Assembly (NCBI GenBank): GCA_004794785.1
Contig: SJOL01008415.1
Location: 83,164-147,163 of the forward strand
Direction: 5' to 3'
From: Opisthorchis felineus
Taxonomy: Eukaryota; Platyhelminthes; Trematoda; Opisthorchiida; Opisthorchiidae
DNA: 64,000 bases
Each line of letters opens with the position of its first letter. Positions within the stretch are counted from its first letter, which is position 1. The position numbers and the translations under genes were made by a program. Below are positions 24,445 to 35,917 of the stretch, piece by piece. The notes under the pieces are model-generated. The model had not been told where the DNA came from. It saw nothing but the letters and a program-made list of their open reading frames with translations, and made no database searches.

Positions 24445-24741
24445 TCATCTAGCTGAATCAGGGAAACCTACTATCACAGTAAGGACCAACGCACAGATGG
24501 TCCAACCGATCATAAACTGATTGTAAAAAGCATTACGTTCCTTGTAGGTTTTCGCCCAGTCTCCGGATGGGATGGGAATTTCATCATACGTCCCGTTTGG
24601 AAATCGCATGGGCACGTGCCCACCATGGTGACGAACATTAGCCACGCCAAGAGCTGAAGCAAATTATTCGCCATTCAGAACATAGACGATACCCTTTGTA
24701 AGCCTCCCACTGACAGCATCTTTAAAAATGCGTCTTAGCAT
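24445..24741 (-). CDS. small mitochondrial membrane protein, Deltameth_res / COX7B-like (2 exons)
   Basis: Exon 1 runs 24741-24693 (ATG at 24741-24739); a 39-nt intron follows, 24692-24654 (GTATCG...CTTCAG, phase 1); exon 2 runs 24653-24445 with stop TGA. The product is 85 residues. Residues 1-16 (MLRRIFKDAVSGRLTK) are basic and amphipathic, as in a mitochondrial presequence. About residues 34-50 are histidine/proline/glycine-rich. YDEIPIPSGDWAKTYKERNA and then NQF lead into one hydrophobic span, MIGWTICALVLTVIVGF. The (LP)xPxGxWxxxYxxxxxxYN pattern followed by a single membrane helix recalls the Deltameth_res (prag01) family, which is linked to cytochrome c oxidase subunit 7B-like proteins. 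Likely in the inner mitochondrial membrane. A single-exon reading would need a GTG start at 24645 and is less likely. The gene call is firm; the family call is by eye. Confidence 0.75.
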
Positions 24742-25578
24742 CTTCAAAACGAGATTCGGTGTTGATAAAGAACGCGAAGGAACGGGCAATCAGGTGGATA
24801 AAGTGAGCGCTTTGATTGGCTAAGATGTGCCCATGACCTTGAAACCGATCTACAACGTAAACGGGAAGTGTCACAAGAGAACAGGTTGTTCACATTCAGT
24901 TTGAAATCCAGGTTGGGGCAGAAGAACGGGCAGACACTCCGGCGGACTAACTCGCAGGTCGGCGAAAACATTGCAGCCGGCAAATGCCATCAGACCCCGG
25001 AACATTCTGGACAAAAGCACCGGGGCCGTGGGAATAATTCAGTTTCGGTCTTACCAAGGCGAGGCCGACCAGAAATTCCAGTTGTTTACACTACCTCAGT
25101 TTGCAGTGCCGCATCACTGCCGCTCCAGAAAAGCATAGTAGATGGCTTTTCTTCTAAAGGTTTGGCTTCAATAACTCTCTTGGTTCTTCGCCATTGGTAC
25201 AATACAGCGAGTGGCATATGATTTCGCTGGACAAGAGTTTCAAGCGATTAATTGCTGGGTTCTTTGAGATGAGCTCAGACATCCTTGAAGATAATTGTCT
25301 TCTTGTTCTTCCAATGTACTGGCTGCCGGAATTAGACAGAAAAACTATGCACAGAGGGTAACCAAATAGTCTGGCTCGTCTGTGTTAGCTTCTGTAAAAT
25401 TCGTCGTGTTTTGTTTTGCACTACTATAGTGGCAGCGTTTTCACGGATTCACGGATTCTCTGATTGATACACAGGATTGAGGCTTTTGCCCGAGTTTCCC
25501 GGGTCGGTTTTGTTCTTGTCGTTCAGCGGCTGTTGTACACCTGAAAGGCACAAGCGAAAAAGGGTATAGTACTGCTCT
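24742..25578. other. upstream flank of the small gene and 3' region of the CR1-like LINE
   Basis: 24742-25250 is the putative promoter side of the minus-strand gene; no TATA-like element is convincing. The part nearest 25579 is probably the untranslated end of the minus-strand LINE, but no tail repeat or target duplication is clear. Confidence 0.3.
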
Positions 25579-26285
25579 TTAAGTTCTCAGCGCGGGGCAG
25601 TGTGGCTGCCAGCAAGACGACTCGCATAATAAAGTGCCTAGTGGTGCTTTGAACTGGGTTCTAGATAGACCATGGACAACCGTCGGGGGAAGGTTATTCC
25701 ACGCAGCAGAAAAAAATTGCCTGATGAAGGTGTGCGCTCTGAGCTTGAAAATCTTCCTACCATGTCCCCGTCGTGTGTTTGCTGGGTCAACGGTGAAAAA
25801 CCTGTTGGCCAAGCCTCATTCAAACAGGGCATAAGTAATAATTAGGTCTCCCCGGAGGCGACGATACTCCAGGGGAAAGAAGTCAAGCACCACGAGACGC
25901 CTTTCATAGCCCATGGATTTAAGGCCGGCAACCATTTTCGTAGAAGCTCGCTGGACACGCTCAATGAGGGTTACGTCTTTCGTGCATCCTGAGTAGAAAA
26001 CTTGGTTGGCATATTCAAGAAGTGGTCTGACGTAGGCTCCATAGAGTATTTGGAAGTCTGTGCGAGTAATACGGGAGGAGGTGCGCCGAATCATCTGTAG
26101 AACGACGAATGGCTTTTGGGCCGATTTCTCATGGTGCAGTGAGAAGTACACGTTTGAAGAGAGCCAGATAGCCAAATCCTTTTCGGCATCCATCCTCGTG
26201 ATATCCCCCGGTCCATTATCACCTTGCACGACAAAGGCGTCCGCTGAGTCTCCTCCGAATTACATAAGGACGCACTTTTCGCCAT
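25579..26285 (-). pseudogene. CR1-like LINE carboxy-terminal (thumb) region
   Basis: From about 26230, [20 protein letters not shown] corresponds to the KDLGV.....L.FS.H......KA box that follows RT in CR1/jockey LINEs. [20 protein letters not shown] and [15 protein letters not shown] are the conserved YxxxVRPxLEYxxxVW...IExVQRxxTK block; then [22 protein letters not shown]. The final frame (25812-25579) has FFSAAWNNLPPTVV, matching the WN.LP..VV end motif, and closes near 25579. Confidence 0.8.
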
Positions 26286-26349
26286 TCAGAGGAAGGTGTC
26301 AGTCCAACTACCACTGCCCTGCAGCTTCTAAATCCATTTGGAGGGCACT

Positions 26350-27371
26350 GGCATTATAACTCCAGGATTTCAAGTCGTCAGCAAAAAGTGGACATGGACT
26401 TGAAAGAACGTCTGGAAGGTCGTTGACGTATATTAGAAACACCAGTGGTCCCAAAACGGAGCCTTCGGGAACTCCAATGGAGACCGGCGCCTGAGAAGAG
26501 TAGGTTGAGCCTACTTTCAGGATGTTCTTGATGGGAATGCTTTAATCCATTGTAGAATTTTCCGTTGAATCCCGTATGACTCGAGTTTGTGGAGCAGCGG
26601 GACGTGTGGGACTCGATCGCATGCTTTTGAGAAATCGAAAAATATGACATCTGATATAAGTATCGCGCCCTTGGCTTCGGTTAAGCTATCCATAAATGCG
26701 AGAATGTTCGTCCCGCAAGAACGGTTTGAGAGAAATCCGAGGTGAACTGGAGGTACTACGTTGCTGGTAGCAAGGTGATCCAGGATGGCCCCCTTCAGAA
26801 TGCGTTCCATCACCTTGCATGGCACGCTAATGGGGCTAATAAGCCTGTAGCCGCCGGGCAATAGTCGGTCACCAGTTTTGCAGATTGGCATGACAGTCAC
26901 TTCCTTCCGAGCGGAGAGAAGTTGGCCTTCGCCGAGCGACTGACGAAACACAAGGTAGGAATGTTTTGCCAGTGTGAACAACGTCTCTTTCAGGATCCTT
27001 GGATGGACCTCGTCTGGCCCCAACGCGCAGAAAGCGTTGATCTTGTGCAAGAGTTTCTGAATGTCCTCCACCGTGAAGACAAAGTCGTTCAGAGGCCATT
27101 CGTAGTTACGCTTCGACAGGATTGGATGTGATAAGGACGCTGGGGCTGGATATAGACCTGTATAGTCTTTCCTGTAGACTTCAGATACCTCTATTGGGTC
27201 ACTCGTGGGTTGCCCGTTCCTGTCCCTCAAGGAGAAAGCAGATGGCTTGTTTCCGCGGCGATGTCTCACATATTTAAACAGCTCATTTCTGTTCTCCCAG
27301 GCAAGGTCCAGAATGATGGCTTGTTTTCGTATGTTCCATTGGCGGATTTCTGATTTACAGCGGTTCCGCAT
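26350..27371 (-). pseudogene. CR1-like LINE reverse transcriptase domain
   Basis: A 284-codon frame (27371-26517) carries fingers and palm: NAFCALGPDEVHPRILKE, then a KVMERILKGAILDHL segment, HLGFLSNRSCGTNILAFMDS, and motif A as IFFDFSKACDRVPH. In the next frame, after a break near 26517, come [19 protein letters not shown] (motif B) and LFADDLKSW (motif C with both catalytic Asp, near 26385). All catalytic residues seen are conserved. The QSLGEGQLLSARKEV stretch matches the QSL..G.LP..WK.A box with substitutions. Confidence 0.85.
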
Positions 27372-27619
27372 TTTACGAAATTCCAGCTCGTCTTCTGTCT
27401 CCTGTAGTCAACTTTTTGGAAAATAGTTGAGACCTCTTTTCCAGAAGGCGCCGAACCTTTTTCGGTAGCTTTCGGCTTATCTGGCTGCGTGCTGGTTTTC
27501 TTGGGACGAATATCGCGTCAGTCTTGTGAACTTTCTGGACAATGGTCCTGTATAAGTCTTCTACTGAGGCTGGTCCCATTTTACCGTGCTCGAGAAAGAT
27601 GCGCATTCCTGAAAAGTCC

Positions 27620-27692
27620 GCACGGCAGTGAAGCATCGGTGTTGAACACTGATGTCATGCTGTCGATGATGATGATGATGACTGCACGGCAG
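27620..27692 (+). mobile_element. extreme 5'-truncated RTE tail with 9-bp target duplication
   Basis: A 55-bp insert (27629-27683) ends in GCTGTCGATGATGATGATGA. That matches the terminal GCTGTC(GAT)n tails of the RTE copies at 18.83 kb and 4.10 kb. It is flanked by identical 9-bp repeats GCACGGCAG (27620-27628 and 27684-27692). The related LINE copy at 57.9 kb has a single uninterrupted sequence at this point. This is therefore a plus-strand RTE insertion cut down to its last 55 bp. Confidence 0.75.
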
Positions 27693-27734
27693 AAGTTTCG
27701 AATCCACGTTTGAGGTTCGGGATTCCTGGCCCAC

Positions 27735-28424
27735 TAGCAGATGAAATCAAAGGTCAGCACAGAGTGGTCACTATGTCCCAGTGGAGCGTTAATCGTCACC
27801 TGATCGACGAAGTGTCTTTCGTTGGTGATGATCAAATCCAAGAGGGATGGTTGTTGGCCTGCGCGGTACCTGGCGGGTGCAACGACATGTTGAGTCCAAG
27901 CGCTCTGTTGAACGACTTTGGTCAGCGCCGCTGCAAATAATTCACTTGATCCAACGCGCTGGGGCTCTATCCAGGAGGCCTTTGGAGCGTTGACATCACC
28001 TACCAGCAGGAGGTGAGTGAAGTTATTCCTGGAGGAGAGTTGCTAAAGGGCTTGTATGAGGAATTGGTCATCTTCTGGAGAACTCGAGGGGCAACGGTAG
28101 ACTACACCGAGGAGAGCATCGGACCCGCGCAGTGGGATTGAATCCACCGTGCATCACAAGAAGGTGCAGGAGTGGTATCAGAGAGGACAATTGGGATGAT
28201 CAGGGCCGCATGTAAGTTAAAGTAATCCCACCAGCCCTCCTTCGTTTTGAGTCAGCTCGAAAAATGGAGTATTCGTCTATTGAGATCTCCGCGTCAGAGA
28301 CATCTGGTGTGAGCCAGGTCCCTGTGAGTGCGATTATGGTCGGCTGTTCAAGGCAAACTGATCGATTATTGTCGCAAAGTCTGTTGAAAAGGCTGAGACG
28401 GTTTGTGGACATGCATGTTAACAC
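27735..28424 (-). pseudogene. CR1-like LINE endonuclease domain
   Basis: From 28424: NRLSLFNRLCDNN, then IIALTGTWLTPDVSDAEI. The family has TETWL, so the catalytic Glu is Gly here. Next come DEYSIFRADSKRRRAGGITL, a frame break near 28200, GVVYRCPSSSPEDDQFLI, HLLLVGDVNAPKASW (GDFN box with V for F), QQPSLLDLIITNERHF, and INAPLGHSDHSVLTFDF with the terminal SDH box (near 27770). The domain is otherwise complete in length. It would nick target DNA for target-primed reverse transcription. The Glu substitution and the frame break argue against function. Confidence 0.8.
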
Positions 28425-28869
28425 TGTCTCTCCAAAAATGGGGAGCCGAGAGATATACTGCTAGAGAGGTTAGCAGATTTAATGGCCGTACGCCGGGTTC
28501 GAGGCCGAGGCTCTGAAGGGGCCTCTGCGGCATGATTATCTGTTTCCTGTCTTTGTGGTTTCGAGGGCCGCCTTTCATTTGCTGGACCGCTACCACTTGT
28601 TGCTCGTTCAATACCGCCTTTTGGACGACTAGATTTGCTGTTGTTCAAGAATTTGGGGCAAACGTGTGTCAGTTTGGCGAGCTTTGCTCTACAGGGTGTC
28701 TCCGTGAGACCCTGAGCGTTGGGCGGCAGCACCGAGCAGTATTTCTTTTGGTGGCTTTCCCATGCGGCCCGTTGAATGCCCTTGCGAGAGTTTGACCAAA
28801 CTGCCGCCACATATCAGTCATTCTCGTTCATTCATTCATATCATTCTCGTTTCTTTCTGTCCAACAGCT

Positions 28870-29320
28870 TATGTACGCTTCTTGATGATCCTCCTTAGGT
28901 AGCTTTTTCTGGAGAATGTCTACGTTATTTTGAATGCCACTTGCTAAAGTCTCATCAGAGCAATTTTGCGGTCCTTTCAAACAGAACCTGTACCACGCCT
29001 CGTTTGTACTTTATCGGAAGAAAACTTCTGAACTCAGTATACTTTCGTGCCCAGGTTGGTCTATAGAACGTCGATCCGACGAACAGCCCGTCTTTGTTTC
29101 CTACCATCGAAACACGTGGGAAGTGAAACCACCCTCCTTGTTCATTTTCAACCATGTACCCATAGTCTGTTTTATACTGCTTCACGCATTCCAGCATCCG
29201 CTGCGCACCCACGTTTTTATCCCGCACAACTAACATGTCAACATAAAGGGCGTGAATTTCTGCTTTCCGTATAGAGCGATGTAATTTGTACGCTCCCTGA
29301 CGCTCATGAGGGAACATGGA
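28870..29320 (-). pseudogene. Penelope-like element, RT carboxy-terminal part
   Basis: A 120-codon minus-strand frame (29317-28955). IHALYVDMLVVRDKNVG is the YVDD box with its second Asp replaced by Met. Next come an MVENEQGGWFHFPRVSMV segment in the place of the F..E.E..G.LPFLDV.V stretch, GSTFYRPTWARKYTEFRSFL (family VYRKPTxTxxYxxFxS) and PIKYKRGVVQVLFERTAKLL (family HKRxVVxxLxxRA). It continues to about 28870. The amino-terminal half of such an element, in the same orientation, lies at 37019-37645. Confidence 0.8.
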
Positions 29321-32179
29321 AAGAACTCAACGCCACTTTTTCCGTTCACATGTTGCCAGTTCGGGCTGGGTTTTATGTGCTATCACCTAACAAGCTTGGA
29401 ACGTGCGCGACTGTTTTTAGGAATTTTTATACGGCACTTAACTTGGAAAACCCCGTGGAAATGCTGAAAATATACCCATCTCATGCGGGACATTATTTCC
29501 TCGTTTGAAGTCCTGTTGTGGGGCTTTTGAAAGCGCTCCCGCTTTTGTATCTTGCGAGTACTTTGTTGATCTTTTGTTGATCTTCAGTGTATTTCGGCTC
29601 ATGAATTGCGTTTTTCCGCACAGGCATGGATTGGTCCCGGATGAATTCACCTCCCGGTCTGCACGATCCAAATTAATTGTGTCCGGATAGTTTTCACCAA
29701 CGTTCGCTCTAGGGTCAACTCTACATCCTTTCCTTGGTATGCTTGGGAAAATTCTGAAGCCACGAATATGGGCTGTTGTGTCCAAAGGTGATGCAGCAAG
29801 CGCTTTCGTGTTGCCTGTTAATCGCCTGTTTTTCCGCCTTTCTTATTTTTGTACGTTCAATGACACTGTTTCGAATTGTACGCTGTTTTAACCGACCAAT
29901 GAAACGTACACAAACTCAGCCTACACGCTGCCTGCCATCATTTTGAAAGATATCAGTCTGGGGATCCCAAGCTGACAAATTAAATCAGTCACCTCCAACT
30001 TCCATAAAATTAACATAATCCCTGGGATCAATATTAGGATTCGCAACAGGAGGGCAGCGGGATGCGTTTACTTGGAATTATATATCCATGCCTTCGGACT
30101 GCACCATAAATCATTTTTATACAAGTTATCGAACACTGACCCCTATTTTGTCCGCGATTTTTGATCTATTTAATTTAGTTTCAATGACAGAGCGCGTACC
30201 TAGGGTGCTGACGATTGCACCGCTAAAAATACCGTTGCTTTTCTTGCTATCATTCCTTTCCTCCCTCAAAACCTGTTCAGGCCTCCCGCTGCCTGACGTG
30301 CACGTCTGCCGCTCCTTCACATGTACACTCCCGCCCACTCATTCAATGGCCCCGTAACTCCAACTATCGCGCCACTCCTGTCCCGGTAGTACGCAAGAAT
30401 ATTACTTAACAGTGACACTGACTTTACTACAGACTCAGAGTAATATTTACAATAGAGGTTTTTCATTGACCAGAAACCGCAGTTTTTCATGCTGTTCGTC
30501 AGAAATATTCCCCAGGTACTTAGCTGGCGTCATCTTTTCTCTCATTTATCGAGATACCACACCCAGGGATATGTGTGCAGCATTGGTAGCCTCGAACTTT
30601 TCGACAGGTGGGGCAGCCAGCACTCCACTTTCTCATGAAAGTTGTATCCTGTCGTGCTGGTGACAAGCCAAGCTAAAGTACTTCAACGTGCGAGGCCCCT
30701 GCTAGTTAAGAGTGTCCCACCCCTATCGCGCTCAATTTGCTTTCTCCACCACCATACATGTATTCCACCCGAGCGTATCCAGCAAACCTGGTTTTAAAAA
30801 ATACCCGGTCCAGTGTCCGTTATGTTTGCCTTACCTGGCGGCAGCCTGCAATGGATCTATACATTCCCAGACTTCATGTTTTCCAAGAGGGAGAAGTCGG
30901 CTTGACCCCCGGCGTATTCCCCAACACCATCCGTTTCCCCTATCAGCTCCACCTGGTCTGAACTGATCCACTCGCTTCCTCTTTGCACCGATATCTGTCC
31001 GAGTATCGCGCACGCAACAACCGGGTCCTTTCAACTTAGGCCGATCAAATGGAACATCAAGCAGTGTATTACTTAATTGCCCCCAGTACGTCTAATAAGT
31101 TTAATTAAGCTGCATACTTTAGCACCAGTTGTCTTCATATTCAACACTGCTGACCAAATAATGGCTTGTGCCAGATGTATTAAACTCAAAGTTTGCCCCT
31201 TCAGATTACACCGGGTGCTATTCCGACTCCCCGCGTGGACACACTGAAAGCATATGCCTGAGCCTTTCCTACGCTCAACTGCGGAACCATTTTCTCAGCC
31301 TACTCACATTTATCAATAAGTTGCACTAAGTTTATGTGGAGGTGATATACCACCAACGAAGACGTATTTTTTCCAACCATTTGTCGCTTCTGCCATCTCT
31401 AGGCTACTGACTTTACTTATTATTATTATTGTCCTCGCGAACCCCCACGCATCGTCCGTTGACTTGGGGACATTAACTGCGCCTCAGTCAGGTTTCGACG
31501 CTGCTCTTTCACCAAATTCAAATCCATTGGGTGATATCAATCCCCCTCCAACCCAGCCCAGTTCCGCAGGGTAATTCAGCCGGACCTTCCGAAACTAGTC
31601 CCCCACGAATGTGGCGGACTAGTTCCCACGAATGGCGACATCACGAATCCAGCCTCTTGAACACAGTAACCGCAGCACTATGCTCTGTGACTTCATCTGC
31701 TGCCAGAAATTCTCCATGAAGCAAGCCACCCTGCGTTTTCCCTCCACGTTGTGGGGGATGGATAGAGATGAGCAAACGTCCGAACATCACCGGCTGGCTC
31801 TCATTGTTAGTTTGTTTTAAGAAAGAGAGTAAAAACGTTCACAACTGCGGCGGATCTTGACAGTCCTCACTCGTCTCTCCCCATGCAGGGAACCCGACGC
31901 TCAAGTACCCCAAGCTATTGAACGCCCCCGTAGCCAGAAACGTTTGCGATCTGCTTGATAGCCCGGCCACGACGCCAGCTCAACTGCGACCAACGGTCAG
32001 CACTTCGATGGTAGTTGACACTGGCCATGAGGTTCTACTGGAGGCAGAACAGGGCCGAAATCCTCTCTGGGGCGCGCTACTCATCCAAACTGTTTTCTGT
32101 TGCGTTCGATTCCGACGAACGAACAACCCACCCCGCTTTCGCTTCGTGGGCCTATGGTCATGCGGTTTTGCCGGAGTGG
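29321..32179 (+). other. C-rich, decayed; probable 5' part of LINE copy C
   Basis: 29321-29800 has a 115-codon minus-strand frame of unknown nature that could still belong to the Penelope-like element. From about 29930 the plus strand becomes markedly C/T-rich, like the sense strand of LINE copies A and B, and leads into copy C RT sequence at 32.2 kb. No endonuclease motif could be recognised. A short ATT repeat lies near 31417-31430. Confidence 0.35.
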
Positions 32180-33560
32180 CTCAAATAAGCACATAGTAGG
32201 ATGTTTGCATGCCTGGAGCATCCGGACCCCCTATCATCAATCAATTTCCGAATTTCACAACTCCAGAGACCCGAGAAGCCTCCAGGCTCAAACGGTATTC
32301 ATCCGCCGAGATCTGTAAAAAATGTGAAGAGCCTTCCACAATGCATCCTTCTGCACTCTGTCCTTACATTCGGGCTCTTGCATGCTGCGTACACAGATTA
32401 TCACCCCCCCCTGTTTATAGAGAATGGGGTAGCTAGGATTTTTTAAATAGGCCTAAGTTTTACTGGTTTGCCCGGCAAAATAATTAAGAAAGCCGGGTAC
32501 AACGCCCTCTCGAAGTCGCATTTTCAACAACCACGTGCATTGTAATCAAAAAGGTTTCATATAGTCTCTCCTGTCCGCAACTCACATTGTGTTTCACCCG
32601 GGCCTTGCCAACGAGTTCGGATCAAAGGTGAACAATCACTGCACCTCCTATGATTTCCTAAAGTGCTTTGATAAGACCCCACACAAAACCCCATTCGGGG
32701 CAGTCCCGGCCTGTCCAGCTCACCCCCTGTATGTCATCCCTTCGCGAAAATCCCAAGCGTGGATTCCTGTCCCACTTTCCCGCATCCCTTGAAGCTTTCT
32801 TCTAAGGATCTGTTCTTGGACCGCTCCTTTTCATAGTTCTCACTGAACCTCTACGCTTTCCGCCACCGCCTGTATGTCCAGCGCTTTTGTACGCAAATCA
32901 TCCCGGTATTTGATTTACTGACAAAGTCGCCTTACGGAATGCTCTGTTGCTCTTCTAAAACTGGTTTCCCCAGTCGGCTGTCTGTTCTGACAACCTCTAC
33001 TCCATGGAATGAGCAATACCCGAATATTCTTTGAACTTTTTCTCAGGGAATTGAATTCTAGCTTCTCCCTCAGACTAAACTTTCATGCTTGCAACCATCG
33101 ACTTTGCCGCTGGTGCCCACATGCACTCATGCAGTTCTCATTATCACCCCAAAAATCCATACCACCTGCCCGCCGTGATATAGCTGTAGATAAGCAGGCC
33201 TTCTTAAGCGGGCTATTAACCACGAGCTTATTTTGAGTTTACTCGACCTTCACTCTCCTTTTTCACTTGACTGAGAGCGAATACCCCTGATCTAGGACTT
33301 GGTAGCTCAGGTCTTTCTTGTTTTCCAGCCTTTTGATAATTGTTTATTTCCACCATAGTGCAGCATCTACCAGCACAGTTCAGTGGTTTCCGTTCTTTTA
33401 TACAGGGGCACACTTGTCAGACAACCAGTTACCCACCCTTATCGGAAGTCAGGCTGCAGCACCTCAACTTCTTAGCACGCGTCTGTGTTTGAATAGTAGG
33501 TTGCTACTAAATAAGTCCTTTTGTGTTACACCACATTACAGTCTTATACGTTGCCCGAAT
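32180..33560 (+). pseudogene. LINE copy C: reverse transcriptase and thumb relic
   Basis: Plus-strand fragments in changing frames match copy A. GSNGIHPPRSVKNVKSLPQC (32285-32345) corresponds to the PGADGLPPRVLRQ fingers block. YDFLKCFDKTPHKTPFG (about 32650-32700) is motif A. A SVLGPLLF-like sequence lies near 32810-32840. TVQWFPFFYTGAHL (about 33370-33410) is the thumb block corresponding to IVEFCPLFSSPYTQS in copy A. Motif C is not recognisable. Similarity is weak and interrupted; this is the oldest-looking copy of the family in the window. Confidence 0.6.
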
Positions 33561-33639
33561 TAGCACATAAATATACTGAATAAATACCTCTATATTTAAG
33601 ATAGCATCAACGCACTGGGCTTACAGGGTGCGGTACTTG

Positions 33640-35040
33640 TCAACTTGAGAATTTATTTTTGCACTCTCCAGTTACAAAATGCGTCAGTTTTCGACCGGGA
33701 ATAGAATTGCCAAAAGATGTCCTTTGTTTCACGCATCTGCGGACCAAAGCATATGAAACTTTTAGTCAGTGCCTTGAATACCACACGGAGGGCATCAAGC
33801 AATCCCAACAACCAAGATCACCTGTTGAGGATAATCACGGACTCTGGTGAACCAGTTCTGCGGCCTGTAATTATACCAACTTTATAACATGTTCGTCATC
33901 AGAACACTCCCCCAAGGAGTAGATACAGCCGTTCCTTCGGGGGGTTGCTGGTGAAACCGGAAGTCGGTGCGGCAGTTTATACCCCGTTTGCAATCTGTTC
34001 CAAAGACCCTCCACATGAACTAGGTGCGGTAGGCAGCAAGCTTGTTTACTGCCGGACGTTCCACTGATTACGGATCAAACATCGCTGGACGTTTCGCGCA
34101 TAGGAAAGTAAGCAACGATTGACAGTGTACACTTACAGCCTTCAAAGCCGAACAAGAACGGCTGAGCGTCGCCAGTCTGTGTAAATGCCTTTCGCCGAAT
34201 TATTACTTGTTTCTTCACCATAGTACCGTGACAACAGATTGCCATTCTTGTGGATTGGGTGAGATCCGGACGGTTGCGGCATGATGTTTTCCGAACTAAG
34301 TTCACACTTGTCGGGTTTCTCCTTTGAGTATCCAGGAGTATACCAGATTTACCATCTTACCAAAACCCGCCAATGTGGATTCCATCAACCGGATTGGTCA
34401 TCCCGTGTTGTTTAGGAAGCACAACTTTGAAGTTGGTCGCCGATCAATCCAGATGTTTGCATTTTTAGAGGCGCACTTCATTCATGTTCGTTATCTGCCG
34501 GTGTGTACTATTCCACAACTGGAACTGCCATTCATTTCATCCATACGCGAGCAACAATGGACCGTGCTATCCCTCTAATATGTCCAGAGCGTTGTTAATC
34601 CTGGTTATATCGTCTGAATGGATATCAGCCCCAAAACACGCTACACTTGCCGACTGCTTAATGTAAGTTGTCGCTTGTTTGAGCTCCCGCAGGAGACTCA
34701 AGGCTCCCGGACCGAAATAGTTCTTGTCGCTTGCCGCATTTCCGCTTGCCTAGGAGGCAACACGCAAATAAGTACTGGGTAGAAGTTTGTGCGGAACGTT
34801 ATCACTTATGTAAATGCCTCCTTTCCACGACAACATACCAGAGATTGTTTTATTAAAGAATCGTTTCAGCCCGCTCTTCGTAAAAATTTTGATGGAACCG
34901 TTTGGTGCAAATTTTCGTCCCGTGAGTATCCGTTGCGCATGTGATCCCAGCTCTGTATGCCACTTTGGCTTTCATAAGTCAGACACCTTTGAAGCTTTGA
35001 CACTTGTATAATCTGCATGGCTTCATTCCCACAGACTGCA
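33640..35040 (-). pseudogene. unidentified decayed minus-strand coding sequence
   Basis: Composition changes abruptly from the C-rich LINE around it, and the minus strand opens. From about 35000 to 34440 one frame runs with only a few stops: KPKWHTELGSHAQRILTGRK, FAPNGSIKIFTKSGLKRFFN, KGGIYISDNVPHKLLPSTYL, NYFGPGALSLLRELKQATTY, FGADIHSDDITRINNALDIL. A second stretch near 34305-34075 includes QTGDAQPFLFGFEGCKCTLS. A third near 33830-33660 is also fairly open. I do not recognise the protein; it is not RT, integrase, gag zinc knuckle or protease. It could be an uncommon part of a retroelement or DNA transposon, or a captured gene copy. Confidence 0.45.
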
Positions 35041-35295
35041 ACTGCGCCATTCTAAGAGCGCTTAACTTTTAAAGCGTGCAGCACAACCATGCACTTCATA
35101 TTTTCCTCTAGCCTCTTGTCCCTGCGTGCCTTCAACTGCTGACTCTTTCCAACCCTCTCAGCTTACTTTGAACTTTTCTGTGCAGCATGCAATATCAGAT
35201 AGCTATTCACCTTTCCACATTTTATGCTACTGTCTACCGTAGCCCCCTACTGGTAGCGTGTTCTCCTCTCTAGCTCCTACATTCATCTCCTCAAT

Positions 35296-35350
35296 AATCA
35301 GTAATGATAATTTTTATCCCCAACTGGTGAGTGCCATACCTGCAGGCATG
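35296..35350 (-). repeat. short 3'-tail copy of the C-rich LINE family
   Basis: TAATGATAATTTTTATCCCC followed by AACTGGTGAGTGCCATACCT matches the start of copy B at 49139 (TAATAATGTTTATTCCCAAC, then TGGTGGGTGGCATGCC). It is the terminal tens of bases of the LINE in minus orientation, lying in copy C. Confidence 0.55.
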
Positions 35351-35917
35351 ATCGCAATAGGCATCATTGAACCGTTTCAACAAGTGTCTCTGACGGCATT
35401 TCAAATCCCTTTTCTATACCATAGCACGCTAACATACATGATGAGCCATTCTCCATGGCCACCTGCCAGTCATCTCTACACACAGAACTAGCTGAAAATG
35501 CGTGTTAGTTTGGAACCTCATGGTGAATTCCGTCTGCTCACACCTCTGTCCTTGCCACTCAGCCTAATGGACGACTACACGACTGTGACTTAAGTAACGC
35601 ACCGCCTGCCTAATACACGCACCTCATATCCATATAGCCACACACATTCACCCCGATTGCGCATCGCCATTCCGCACCATCTCCAGTTCAACGCCGATTG
35701 TCATTTTTAAGATTGAGCGCCATCGCGTAGCCCCAGCGATTAGAAGCTGTAACCATTCCTGAATGCATTGTTCTTGGCCGCAGTCCATCTACTACCCTAT
35801 CGATCTCTTGTAACCCTTTTTTCTGTGTCCCCCATCTAGACGTGGCCGCCCACTTGCCTCGCCTGAATGGCTACAGCAAACCACGCTGTGCCTCAATGGA
35901 CCCAATAGCAATAAAAA

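Larger units (their letters stand above)
25579..28830 (-). mobile_element. CR1/SR1-like LINE, nearly full length
   Basis: Minus-strand non-LTR retrotransposon with domains in order: an unrecognised basic amino-terminal segment (28810-28430), APE-type endonuclease (28424-27735), linker (27636-27373), RT (27371-26350) and carboxy-terminal thumb (26285-25579). A diverged copy in the same orientation lies at 56264-58860, which helps define the body. Several frameshifts and stops break the single long frame expected, but FADD and the endonuclease SDH box are kept. A 55-bp RTE tail has inserted between endonuclease and RT at 27629-27683. Confidence 0.85.

Noticed and set aside
24445..24645. Single-exon gene starting at 24645
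   Set aside because: The first codon is GTG. The two-exon model gives an ATG start, a mitochondrial presequence and good splice sites.
27661..27683. GAT microsatellite expansion
   Set aside because: Flanking 9-bp duplications, absence from the sister copy and the RTE-tail match show it is an insertion.
28930..28960. Second hammerhead core (CTGATGAG on the minus strand); likewise CTGATGA near 33890
   Set aside because: No closing stem II and no correctly spaced GAAA follow in either case.
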